Origin: Alkalihalophilus pseudofirmus OF4
GTDB lineage: Bacteria; Bacillota; Bacilli; Bacillales; Bacillaceae_D
Direction: 5' to 3'
DNA: 64,000 nt
Assembly (NCBI RefSeq): GCF_000005825.2
Contig: NC_013791.2
Span: 1,860,001-1,924,000, forward strand
The stretch's first letter is position 1; every line of letters begins with the position of its first letter. The position numbers were made by a program, and so were the translations under genes. A model generated the notes under the pieces. That model was given only the letters and a program-made list of their open reading frames with translations. It was not told the DNA's origin and did not search any database. Positions 41,939 through 49,461 of the stretch are shown here, one piece after another.

Positions 41939-42541
41939 TCAATTCATAAATTTACTTCTCAGCAGGTAAACCACTTCATACTTTTCAATCTCATGCATTC
42001 GTCCTTCCACATCATGATAAAATTCTGAAGAAAGTGAACTCATACCTGCTTCGTCCCATGAATAACATATACTACCTAGAACAAGCTCATCGTTTGTAAT
42101 ATCGATCTCTTAGTTAAGGGTATCCCACACTGTTTGCATCCCTTCTGAGTCTTTATTAGAAATGATGTCAGAAAGCGCAGAAGATCCTGTACTTCCATTA
42201 CTGGAAATGCCTAAACGAAAAAAGGCTTCGTTAGACTCTACACTTGATTGATTAGTAGTAAAGAAAATAGAACCGTTCTCCTCAATCTCCGTTCTAATGT
42301 GACCTATTGGTTCATCAACCAACTTCCCAAATTCATATTTTTCAATCCACACATCTAGTTCGTTAAATTCACTGCCGGTAGTGAAGTCAAAAATAAATGT
42401 TTGATCCGTTGTTGCCGAAAGAATGGTTTTTTCTCTTTCGGTTAACTCTGCATTTACAATTGTATTTGAGGGTACGTCATTATTCCCACAAGCACTTAAA
42501 ACAAAGGCTGCTAATAGAACTGTCGTTATTAACTTTTTCAT
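41939..42541 (-). pseudogene. Lipoprotein gene interrupted by an in-frame TAA
   Basis: The ATG at 42541 (GAAAGGA upstream) opens a lipoprotein with lipobox LSAC. The frame reads to a TAA at 42110-42112, giving 143 residues. Without any frame change the same frame continues for 56 sense codons to TGA at 41939. The continuation (NDELVLGSICYSWDEAG ... EIEKYEVVYLLRSKF) aligns with the C-terminus of the intact paralogue at 56320 (VELGETVLLAAYRQSS ... HTTVLLLKMKI), and the part before the stop aligns with its middle (LDVWIEKYEFGKL / VNLWVERYHMGEL). So a single nonsense codon breaks a gene of about 199 residues; true readthrough or a sequencing error are alternatives. Confidence 0.8.
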
Positions 42542-42643
42542 TTTGATTCCTTTCTTATTCAAACTCTGCAGGATCATATCTATTCTTTATTTTAACATTA
42601 AATACCAACAAGGAATTAAAAGTTTTTACCTTACTTTAGGCTC

Positions 42644-43051
42644 TTAACCTTCCAACCTCATCATCGCTCCAAAATACTGTGAAGCTGTCGTAAATGTAAT
42701 GAAGGCAATCAGTTCACTTATTTCTTCTTCTGTAAATAATTCTTCGAGTATTTGAAACTGCCGATCTGAGATTGTACCTTTTTGCTTTAAAAATACTTCA
42801 GATAGCGCAACTGCAACGGATGTTTTTTCATCGCTATGCACATCGTCTGGTTTTCCCTTTGCCTTACAATACTCACACCCGTTGCCCTGTGCTAATGTTC
42901 TTCTGACTTGTTCTTTTAGATCAGCAGAGATTAATGCATCCCGCTCTAATACATTACCTAAATTTGACCATGCATTCATCACTTCGGGGTTATGTCCCAA
43001 TAGTCGTTGAAATGGTGTACTGCCTGTTTTTGATTCCGTTATCCTTGCCAT
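42644..43051 (-). CDS. Carboxymuconolactone decarboxylase/AhpD-like protein
   Basis: All-helical protein of 135 residues. The redox-active CxxC motif appears as GCEYCKAKG at about residues 58-66, as in AhpD-type peroxidatic helper proteins. NPEVMNAWSNLGNVL precedes it, and EEISELIAFITFTTASQYFG follows. It is likely a small thiol-disulfide enzyme; the substrate is unknown. Divergent from an Lrp/AsnC regulator across 120 nt, so it may be that regulator's target. Confidence 0.82.
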   Translation of the reverse strand: MARITESKTGSTPFQRLLGHNPEVMNAWSNLGNVLERDALISADLKEQVRRTLAQGNGCEYCKAKGKPDDVHSDEKTSVAVALSEVFLKQKGTISDRQFQILEELFTEEEISELIAFITFTTASQYFGAMMRLEG

Positions 43052-43171
43052 TTAGATCTCCTCCTTGTATGATTCATTATAATAAGTTGATAATATAAAT
43101 CACATTAAATAGTAAACGTATATTTAAGATTTACTTATATAATTTAATTAATTTAAGGAGAATAACGTTAA

Positions 43172-43612
43172 ATGAAAATTGATGAGGTTGATCGAAGGAT
43201 ATTAGATGAATTAAAGCAGGACAGCCGGCTGTCGATGAGCGAGCTTGGAAGGAGGGTGAATCTCTCCTCTCCCTCAGTTACAGAACGCGTAAGGCAAATG
43301 GAATCGTTTGGTATTATTAAAGGCTATACCTTGACGATTAACTATGAGAAATTAGGACAGTCTATACAATGCATGGTTGAAGCGACGGTCAAAAATGGAG
43401 ATTATAATGGATTTAAACGCTATATTCAGACCCTTTCGAATGTAGAATTCTGCTACCGTATCGCTGGCCCGGCTTGCTTTATGATGAAGCTGCATTTTCA
43501 AAGTTTTAAAGAAGCAGAACAATTTATAGAAGACGTAAATCCCTATGCACGTACTGTTACGCATTTTATTTTTTCAGAAGTGCCAACGGAGGTTAAGGTA
43601 AAAGATGAGTAA
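43172..43612 (+). CDS. Lrp/AsnC family transcriptional regulator
   Basis: Regulator of 146 residues. N-terminal helix-turn-helix DEVDRRILDELKQDSRLSMSELGRRVNLSSPSVTERV region (about 3-40), then the RAM ligand-binding domain (about 66-140). AAGGAGAATAACGTTAA precedes the ATG. Members respond to amino acids. Divergent from the AhpD-like gene, the most likely target; autoregulation is common in the family. Confidence 0.9.
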   Translation: MKIDEVDRRILDELKQDSRLSMSELGRRVNLSSPSVTERVRQMESFGIIKGYTLTINYEKLGQSIQCMVEATVKNGDYNGFKRYIQTLSNVEFCYRIAGPACFMMKLHFQSFKEAEQFIEDVNPYARTVTHFIFSEVPTEVKVKDE

Positions 43613-43616
43613 TAAA

Positions 43617-43650
43617 AGAAGAGTCCACTTACTTAAGTGAACTCTTCTTT
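43617..43650 (+). terminator. Terminator after lrp-like gene (bidirectional)
   Basis: AAGAGTCCACTT / AAGTGAACTCTT stem with one mismatch and 4-nt loop, followed by CTTTT; it also serves the convergent 48-residue gene. Confidence 0.78.
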
Positions 43651-43659
43651 TACTTTTCT

Positions 43660-43806
43660 TCATATTCGCTTAGCTCTTTTCTTCTCCTCTTTTCTAACAT
43701 GCATTTGCATTCCTGTGTATACACCGACAGCTATCACAACAACAGCCAATGCACCAAACCATATATACATGAATAAACTAAGCAGCAAACTTCCTACCAT
43801 ATCCAT
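43660..43806 (-). CDS. 48-residue single-helix membrane protein
   Basis: Small gene found on the minus strand. ATG at 43806 with AAGGAG 8 nt upstream. Translation starts MDMVGSLLLSLFMYIWFG, continues with a hydrophobic stretch through about residue 32, and ends with a strongly basic tail KEEKKRAKRI, the cytoplasmic side. It follows the gene at 43832 by 25 nt, so it is probably the last gene of a three-gene operon. No family recognised. Confidence 0.65.
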   Translation of the reverse strand: MDMVGSLLLSLFMYIWFGALAVVVIAVGVYTGMQMHVRKEEKKRAKRI

Positions 43807-43831
43807 CAAGTATTCTCCTTTTCAAGAATAT

Positions 43832-44575
43832 TTACTCCAGTTCATCGTCACTTATCCGTAAGATACTTTCTCCATAAAACCTACCATACCTGCTGGAATA
43901 ACCGTTTGTAATGTTGAGATCCTTTAATAGACCGTTATGATCACGCGGAATCCAGCCATAGCTGAGGCTGCTCACATGAAAGTGAGTTGAGAAAAAATCA
44001 TCCGTGCTTTTAGCGCCTTCAACTTCTAAATAAGTTTCAAGAAAAGTAATCCACTCTTTTGGCAAGCGTTCTACACCGTATGATGCCTCATCAAGGTTAG
44101 TTTCAATTTGATGCCGCAGCTGGACTCCAGGTGTATAAGTGTTCGTTTGGTAATAGTTACTTGATCGAAATCCCCTGCGATTTATGAGGTACAAATCGAT
44201 TTGTGAAAGATCATTGGCTGGATCAAGATTCCAGGTAACATAGAAGGTGTTCGGGTCATTAGGATCAAGCTGCCATAAATAAGGATCTGCCCTTGTATTA
44301 AATCCTTTCATCTCCCAGTTACGTTTCTCCCATTTCCAAAAGCTAGTTCCGTAAATTTGGTCCTGTGCAAATGGGACAAACACATGTTTATCATCTAAGT
44401 AGATCGTATCTAGAATTTCGAGTGAGTCAAAACCATATTGTGGTTCATTGATGATGTCAATTAGTTCACCCTCTGATAAAAACTCCGACGGGTTTGAGAA
44501 ATAATTGTAATAGACACTAGCTACAATGACCATAGTTATGATGCCACTAAGTGAGATCCATACTTTCTTCTTCAT
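43832..44575 (-). CDS. Membrane-anchored protein, unknown
   Basis: Protein of 247 residues with a signal-anchor helix at about 5-25 and a tryptophan/tyrosine-rich external domain. No recognised motif. Overlaps the end of the upstream membrane gene by 4 nt, implying coupled expression. Its partner at 44572 also has an extracytoplasmic C-terminal domain. Confidence 0.65.
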   Translation of the reverse strand: MKKKVWISLSGIITMVIVASVYYNYFSNPSEFLSEGELIDIINEPQYGFDSLEILDTIYLDDKHVFVPFAQDQIYGTSFWKWEKRNWEMKGFNTRADPYLWQLDPNDPNTFYVTWNLDPANDLSQIDLYLINRRGFRSSNYYQTNTYTPGVQLRHQIETNLDEASYGVERLPKEWITFLETYLEVEGAKSTDDFFSTHFHVSSLSYGWIPRDHNGLLKDLNITNGYSSRYGRFYGESILRISDDELE

Positions 44576-45312
44576 TCGATTCCCCCGCCCTTCAACACGG
44601 AGTCATCCGCTCGGAAATATCTCTGCTCATCGGGCAACTCAATTAAAATACCTTTCCCATCTCTCTCCACATATAGTATTGCAGGCAGTCCGCTTCCCCA
44701 TTTCGTATATGTGCCCGTAAGCATGTATGGAAATTGCTCGTTTTGTTCTGATCGTTCTCCATAGGCTATTTCTTCGTACCAGCTCAAATCCATTAATGAT
44801 GACTGCTCAAACAAAGGAAGTTGTTGCTCTAGTCTCTCCACATCTAATATGACCTCATCTGCCGAGGGATGGGTTGCCATCAATTCAGCATGTTCATAGT
44901 TAGCTATAAACGTTGTCAGATCATCTTTCGGGAAAACCAGATTATGTATTGCTAGTGATAAAATCATAATGACAATCGTTACATAATTACTCAGAAATCC
45001 AAGCCAGGCAAATGGGCGATACCTCTCCCATGCTCCGTTTTTTCTTGTTGAGGCATACCATAGCAGCAGCCATACACCGATAGGTAAAATAGGCAGACTG
45101 AGATCGGTGTGAAACATCGTGGTATTAATGTTAAAGCTGATAACCCCTGCAAATGCGGCAAGACATGCCTTCCAAAGCGTCAGTTCTTTTTCTTGCTTCT
45201 GATAAAAATAATAAATGAAATAAATAAAAATTCCCCACGATAAAACTGTACCAACTAGATCGATCACATTCATTGGTACGTGAAGTGAAAACTGCAAATA
45301 TATTCCCTCCAA
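44572..45312 (-). CDS. Membrane protein with soluble C-terminal domain
   Basis: Protein of 246 residues. Four hydrophobic helices in the first 130 residues, then a soluble domain of about 115 residues without cysteines. No known family. It begins a probable operon of three genes (45312 to 43660) joined by an ATGA overlap and a 25-nt gap. GGAGGGAAT lies near the start. A 14-bp palindrome lies 35 nt upstream. Confidence 0.65.
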   Translation of the reverse strand: MEGIYLQFSLHVPMNVIDLVGTVLSWGIFIYFIYYFYQKQEKELTLWKACLAAFAGVISFNINTTMFHTDLSLPILPIGVWLLLWYASTRKNGAWERYRPFAWLGFLSNYVTIVIMILSLAIHNLVFPKDDLTTFIANYEHAELMATHPSADEVILDVERLEQQLPLFEQSSLMDLSWYEEIAYGERSEQNEQFPYMLTGTYTKWGSGLPAILYVERDGKGILIELPDEQRYFRADDSVLKGGGIE

Positions 45313-45325
45313 CTAAGCAATAATG

Positions 45326-45360
45326 ACTGTGCCAAAAAAAGACACAGTTACGATCGTAAC
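45326..45360 (-). promoter_or_regulatory. Palindromes upstream of the 45312 operon
   Basis: Perfect 14-bp palindrome GTTACGATCGTAAC (45347-45360), next to an inverted repeat ACTGTG-N11-CACAGT (45326-45331 / 45343-45348). Both lie 14-48 nt upstream of the gene start, where operators are usual. No regulator is identified. Confidence 0.5.
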
Positions 45361-45528
45361 ATAGATTACTAAACGTTGGAATAAAAGGAAATAGATTTAA
45401 GGAAGTGATTTTAAGGATAGAAAGTAGAAGACCTTCTTTTAAAAATTGTAGAAAGTTTATTGAAGGGTTGTTTGGAATTTCTTAAGAGGAGTAGAAGTAT
45501 AAAGCCAGAAATGAAACTCAAGCGAACG

Positions 45529-45670
45529 GGATTGGGCGGTCAATTCCTGCAGGATGAGAGAGAGATCATGCTGAAATCCACTGGCAAAGCCAATTAGTTC
45601 AGCGCACGCCTGCGGAAAAAGCGTACCCCCAATCCAGGGAGCGACAAGGATTGCTCAACATTAGTAGGAA
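45529..45670. repeat. Degenerate REP-like structured intergenic element
   Basis: GC-richer stretch in an AT-rich 412-nt spacer, with nested inverted repeats: GGATTGGG (45529-45536) with CCCAATCC (45628-45635), and GCTGAA (45570-45575) with TTCAGC (45598-45603). The part CGCCTGCGGAAAAAGCG and the ending GATTGCTCAACA resemble, from memory, the dispersed structured intergenic repeats of Bacilli that contain CGCCCGCGGAAAGCG. Probably an old, decaying copy. The rest of 45313-45724 shows nothing else. Confidence 0.5.
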
Positions 45671-45724
45671 GAAAGATTTACCTTAGTAGTAAAGCATATA
45701 AGTGGTATCCCTTTTATTTCATGC

Positions 45725-46303
45725 TCAATCCTTTTCTTTGATAGTACCTGATAACCAGTCGTACTTAATTTTCTCTTTGAAAACTAACTTTTTATTAATA
45801 TACACTTTGCATTGCAAGCTTACTAAGCCGCCTAACTTCACCTTGATGTCCATCGGTTGATGATCAACTTCAATGAGTGCCTTAAGTGACTGGAAGGGGA
45901 TGAGAAATGAATACCAAGACGTTCGCTTTCTAGAGTCAACAAGCGTATCGTTTATATATAACTGTTCTTCATTATATTGATTGACGATTTTTATGTGGTA
46001 GTCTTTATATGGGATTTCCCATGTTTTATGAAATTCTGTTTTTAATTCTTGCATTAAATCTACTAATGATTGCTCTTCTGCACTCTCTGCATTTTCTTCC
46101 ATTTGAGTGTTCTGATTCCGAACTTTACTTTTTCGAATTTTTCTTTTTCTAATCATGCTAAATAACCATTCAACTAAGAATATGATTACAAACAAGGTTA
46201 AAAGCATGATTAAAAAATGATCAAATATAGTACCTTTTGTAATAATTGCATAGTTATAACCAATAACAAAGAAAATCACGACATACATTAAAAACTTAAT
46301 CAC
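45725..46303 (-). CDS. Two-helix membrane protein with C-terminal LGG-QCK domain
   Basis: Protein of 192 residues. Two membrane helices at about 4-20 and 28-48, then a very basic stretch (RKRKIRKSKVR) and an acidic linker. A C-terminal beta domain of about 90 residues has DIKVKLGGLVSLQCKVYINKK, shared with the 89-residue protein at 39243. Likely a cytoplasmic domain tethered to the membrane. The shared domain is not one I can name. Next upstream on the strand is the 51-residue gene. Confidence 0.65.
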   Translation of the reverse strand: MIKFLMYVVIFFVIGYNYAIITKGTIFDHFLIMLLTLFVIIFLVEWLFSMIRKRKIRKSKVRNQNTQMEENAESAEEQSLVDLMQELKTEFHKTWEIPYKDYHIKIVNQYNEEQLYINDTLVDSRKRTSWYSFLIPFQSLKALIEVDHQPMDIKVKLGGLVSLQCKVYINKKLVFKEKIKYDWLSGTIKEKD

Positions 46304-46330
46304 GACAACGACTCCTGCCTTATTTAATTG

Positions 46331-46486
46331 TTAAAATAATAGATTGTACAACAATATCGTTCCATATATCAGAGTAGTTCCAATCACAATGAACAACCCG
46401 ATCATGACAAATCCATAAAGAAACCCTTTTCCCATTGAAAATAGATCGAGAAACATATTTTTAAATCCATCTACGACTCTAAACAT
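46331..46486 (-). CDS. 51-residue two-helix membrane protein
   Basis: Small gene on the minus strand: AAGGAGG, 6-nt spacer, ATG at 46486. Translation starts MFRVVDGFKNMFLDLFSMGK, followed by a long hydrophobic stretch (about 21-50) ending in LLYNLLF and TAA. Lies between 46508 and 45725 in a run of small membrane protein genes, all minus strand. No homologue recalled; the ribosome binding site and context are the support. Confidence 0.68.
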   Translation of the reverse strand: MFRVVDGFKNMFLDLFSMGKGFLYGFVMIGLFIVIGTTLIYGTILLYNLLF

Positions 46487-46507
46487 TCAAATCCTCCTTC
46501 TTATTTA

Positions 46508-46786
46508 TTACGATTCACTGATCCCCATACCTAGCAGTAATAACGCAGCTATAACCACAAAAAAGCCATTACCCAGCAGGCTGAAGATAAATAATAGATG
46601 ACGTTTCTTCAAATACCAAGAAACTGAAGCGGATGCGATTCCAAGAGCAGCAAGCACCCCATATGTTAAGATCACAAAATAAATATCAATAGTTGGTCCT
46701 CTATAAACATAATAGATCATGATGTTTGCAATAACAGGGATCAATGAGCATACATAAAGGATTGTACTTAATTGTGTTTTCTTCAT
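46508..46786 (-). CDS. Three-helix membrane protein, unknown
   Basis: Protein of 92 residues with helices at about 7-24, 32-55 and 63-86. The ATG overlaps the stop of the gene upstream by 4 nt. Part of a string of four small membrane-protein genes (47316 to 46331), which suggests one operon. No family recognised. Confidence 0.62.
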   Translation of the reverse strand: MKKTQLSTILYVCSLIPVIANIMIYYVYRGPTIDIYFVILTYGVLAALGIASASVSWYLKKRHLLFIFSLLGNGFFVVIAALLLLGMGISES

Positions 46787-46989
46787 TTAACAACCCTCCT
46801 TAAAAGGATAGGAACGGCAAAAAGTAAAGCGACAAATGACACTTTCACAAGTGATACTTGTTCAACCATCGGCGTGTGAGTCGATCGGTCTGATGAGAAA
46901 ATCGACCACCAGCTTGGTTCTGGGTATAAGAAGGAGAGGATCACCCAAGAAACAAAGATAAAACCTACGAAAAAGGAATATATTTTCAT
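46783..46989 (-). CDS. Two-helix membrane protein, unknown
   Basis: Protein of 68 residues with helices at about 3-20 and 45-62, and a polar Ser/Thr/Asp-rich loop between. GAGGGG upstream of the ATG. Coupled to the next gene by ATGA overlap and 12 nt after the previous gene. Unknown function. Confidence 0.6.
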   Translation of the reverse strand: MKIYSFFVGFIFVSWVILSFLYPEPSWWSIFSSDRSTHTPMVEQVSLVKVSFVALLFAVPILLRRVVK

Positions 46990-47001
46990 ACGTTTCCCCT
47001 C

Positions 47002-47316
47002 TTAAGGTCCGAATTCAATCAAACCCGTAAATAATGCAACGAAAAGAATAACTAAGTAGATCGGAAATGATAAAGATAGAATAATGGAAAAGATCAGTAA
47101 CGGGCTGCGGCCATATTTTTTCAGCAAGATGCTTGTTAACGTAACCCCGATGAACATAAGAGAAATAGAAATCATATCCCCCCACGCATGACCTGTCATG
47201 GTGATTCTGGTAAAAGGAATGAAAACAATACTGAAGCAAAGAATGCCAATGATGAATGCAATAAGTTCAAGCCGTTTTTTGTTATGAATATAACTGCTAT
47301 TATCCGCTTTTTCCAT
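47002..47316 (-). CDS. Three-helix membrane protein, first gene of a small-membrane-protein operon
   Basis: Protein of 104 residues with a polar N-terminus (MEKADNSSYIHNKKR) and helices at about 15-33, 45-62 and 73-95. AGGGGAG lies before the ATG. Divergent from the CPBP protease gene over about 117 nt, which must hold both promoters. No family recognised. Confidence 0.62.
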   Translation of the reverse strand: MEKADNSSYIHNKKRLELIAFIIGILCFSIVFIPFTRITMTGHAWGDMISISLMFIGVTLTSILLKKYGRSPLLIFSIILSLSFPIYLVILFVALFTGLIEFGP

Positions 47317-47433
47317 ACATAACTCCCCTTTTCCTCTACGATGCTATTAATATAGCATAAATCCCCTTAAACGGTATCTAAATATGGTAAAATAAACCTG
47401 ATTATTCCATCTTATTTTTGTGAGGGTTGGTTC

Positions 47434-48663
47434 ATGCTTATTATGAAACAATTACAGTGCAGGTCTTACTTACAGATCATTCTTATTACAATTGGCATTT
47501 ACCTTTTGTTAAATTGGTTTATCGTACTGCCCGTATTAGATACAGCGGCTGCACTATCTAGTAACGGTGAGTATGCTTTTGTTCTATTTACGTTTATGAT
47601 TATGTTGCTTCATACATACAAACCTTTAAATCGTTTTCTTCTGATTAGTTTGCTTTTGTTTAGCTATGCCGGAGCTGCTTATGTATCTTCCTACTTTGGA
47701 AATCCGTCTTCGCTATTAAGCTTCATCCTACTCTACGCAGCCTTATTCGTGATGGGTTTGTTCTTTTATGTAAACAGCCAGTCCATCGAGAAGTCAAAAG
47801 AGAGTGTTTTACCCACTGTCTCCTCTTTTGTACTCTTTGTGATCGCTTTTTTTAGCCTTACTTCATTCGTAGTGACCTTTAATATGGACCTTATAAAGTT
47901 TCTACTCCCTCTATCAGTGTGGAGTATGGAACTTATTAGCCCAGTTTTACTCACTAGCGTTGGGATATTAATTATTGTTCTGCTGTTAATGAAAATATTG
48001 ACTGGAGAATCTATATTTAATGTACTTAAGAAGAGCGGCCTATTAAGCCTGCGAAATGTGGCTGAAGGGTTTATGGTATTCTTGATTGTATTTTCATTAA
48101 TTCACATTCAAATTTGGATGTATAGTTTATATAATGGTGTTTCATTAATTTCGACCTTTAGTTTGAATGAAGTCAGCTTTACTATGTGGACAGGCGGCCT
48201 TATTGCACAGATATTTGGAGTTGGAATCATGGAAGAGATCGTATTTCGTTTTATTATTTTCTGGTCTTTGTATTCACTTATTACATTGAAAAGAAAATCT
48301 GTCCGGATTTTATGGGCGCTGCTTATTACACAGATTTTATTCAGCCTTATACATTTTCCTATAGATTTTATAAGATACCCTGATATCAACTTTTTTTCAA
48401 TAAGATTTAGTATACTTCTTTTTCTAGGAATGTTCTTGTCTGTTCTCTATTTATATACGAAGAATCTTTGGATTGCGGTCTTCATTCACGGATTACTTAA
48501 TCTACCTATGCCTGTGATTCTTCCTTATAATGAAAGCCGCTTTTTTCAAGAAATGAATTTCTCCTCCATGGTTATTGTCTATTCTCTTCTGGTTGTAATA
48601 ATTATGAAGGCAGCTAGGGGACGTTCGACAGTTAGTAAGAAGATATTTGAGAAAGCGTCATAG
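47434..48663 (+). CDS. CPBP family intramembrane glutamic endopeptidase
   Basis: Polytopic membrane protein of 409 residues. The C-terminal CPBP (Abi/CAAX) domain has the catalytic E267-E268-x-x-x-R272, H307 in FSLIHF, and H352/N356 in IHGLLNLPM. It lacks the family's usual short length because about 190 residues of extra helices precede the domain. In Gram-positives such proteases process peptide pheromones or bacteriocin-immunity substrates; the target here is unknown. GAGGG lies 7 nt before the ATG. Confidence 0.85.
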   Translation: MLIMKQLQCRSYLQIILITIGIYLLLNWFIVLPVLDTAAALSSNGEYAFVLFTFMIMLLHTYKPLNRFLLISLLLFSYAGAAYVSSYFGNPSSLLSFILLYAALFVMGLFFYVNSQSIEKSKESVLPTVSSFVLFVIAFFSLTSFVVTFNMDLIKFLLPLSVWSMELISPVLLTSVGILIIVLLLMKILTGESIFNVLKKSGLLSLRNVAEGFMVFLIVFSLIHIQIWMYSLYNGVSLISTFSLNEVSFTMWTGGLIAQIFGVGIMEEIVFRFIIFWSLYSLITLKRKSVRILWALLITQILFSLIHFPIDFIRYPDINFFSIRFSILLFLGMFLSVLYLYTKNLWIAVFIHGLLNLPMPVILPYNESRFFQEMNFSSMVIVYSLLVVIIMKAARGRSTVSKKIFEKAS

Positions 48664-48697
48664 TTTTCGAGAACTATTTATATAAGGATGTTTTGTC

Positions 48698-49060
48698 ATG
48701 CTAAATATAGTAACTGCTTTTATTGCTCCGCTTATTTTGTATTTAATGGTTATCCTACTTGGAACTTTCCAAATGATCTTAGAGGGACAGGTTCCAGAGA
48801 GTATCTTACATCCACTATTTGTGTATATTTATGCTTTCCCTGTTTATTTGACACTTGGGGTACCGGTTGCCTTTATGATTGAACGTTTCTTATCAAAAGG
48901 TCCAGTCTTCCTCTACTATGTAATGGTAGGAATAGTAGGTAGTATAATCCTTCCGTTCGGTTTTTCTGGGAATTACCGTTTTAGCTTTATGGATACCATG
49001 TTTTACATCACTGCAGCACTCGTTTTTTTTTTTAGTGCATACGTGCTTACACTCGATTGA
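48698..49060 (+). CDS. Four-helix membrane protein, unknown
   Basis: Protein of 120 residues with four hydrophobic helices, so a compact membrane protein with very short loops. AAGGATG lies upstream of the ATG. It follows the CPBP protease gene by 34 nt on the same strand and is probably cotranscribed. No family recognised. Confidence 0.62.
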   Translation: MLNIVTAFIAPLILYLMVILLGTFQMILEGQVPESILHPLFVYIYAFPVYLTLGVPVAFMIERFLSKGPVFLYYVMVGIVGSIILPFGFSGNYRFSFMDTMFYITAALVFFFSAYVLTLD

Positions 49061-49157
49061 TCAAAAACTAGGTGAGAATGGTTAGATTAGTTTAAGAATA
49101 AAAGATGTAATGTGCTAACTAATCAACTAACTAAATTATATTTAACGAGGTGTTCAT

Positions 49158-49376
49158 TTGAAAAACATAAATTCGATTGCTCTACTTTTATACTTCACTT
49201 CTTTGTGCGCCATTTTTTTTAGTGTTTATGCTCAGGTGCAGTTTGATACATCAAGTGACGGGTTGATATTGCTAGTAAGTGTAGGTAGTTTAGTGGGAGG
49301 AGTGCTTTTACTAGGCATAGCAGAAATGATTAGACTGCTTTCAAAGATTAGTCGGAAGCTTCATACAACCAAGTAA
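49158..49376 (+). CDS. Two-helix membrane protein, unknown
   Basis: Protein of 72 residues starting at TTG with GAGGTG 5 nt upstream. Helices at about 5-25 and 34-57, then a basic tail (KISRKLHTTK). Last gene before a bidirectional terminator. Unknown function. Confidence 0.6.
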   Translation: MKNINSIALLLYFTSLCAIFFSVYAQVQFDTSSDGLILLVSVGSLVGGVLLLGIAEMIRLLSKISRKLHTTK

Positions 49377-49421
49377 TAAGTTAAATTTTGAGCAAAGCAA
49401 ATCGTATTAGGAATGTATAAT

Positions 49422-49450
49422 AAAAAAGCTCATAATTTGAGCTTTTTTAT
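49422..49450. terminator. Bidirectional terminator
   Basis: AAAAAAGCTCA / TGAGCTTTTTT, 11-bp perfect stem, 5-nt loop, between convergent genes. Confidence 0.88.
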
Positions 49451-49461
49451 TTTATCATTCA

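Noticed and set aside
43637-43861. 74-codon plus-strand frame after the lrp-like gene
   Set aside because: Antisense to the 48-codon gene at 43660, which has the good ribosome binding site and a membrane-protein profile.
45347-45360. GTTACGATCGTAAC as a mobile-element attachment site
   Set aside because: No integrase, direct repeat or duplicated copy was seen; a promoter-proximal operator is simpler.
47434-48663. CPBP protein as an abortive-infection defence gene
   Set aside because: The old Abi label covers many proteases with peptide-processing roles; nothing nearby points to phage defence.
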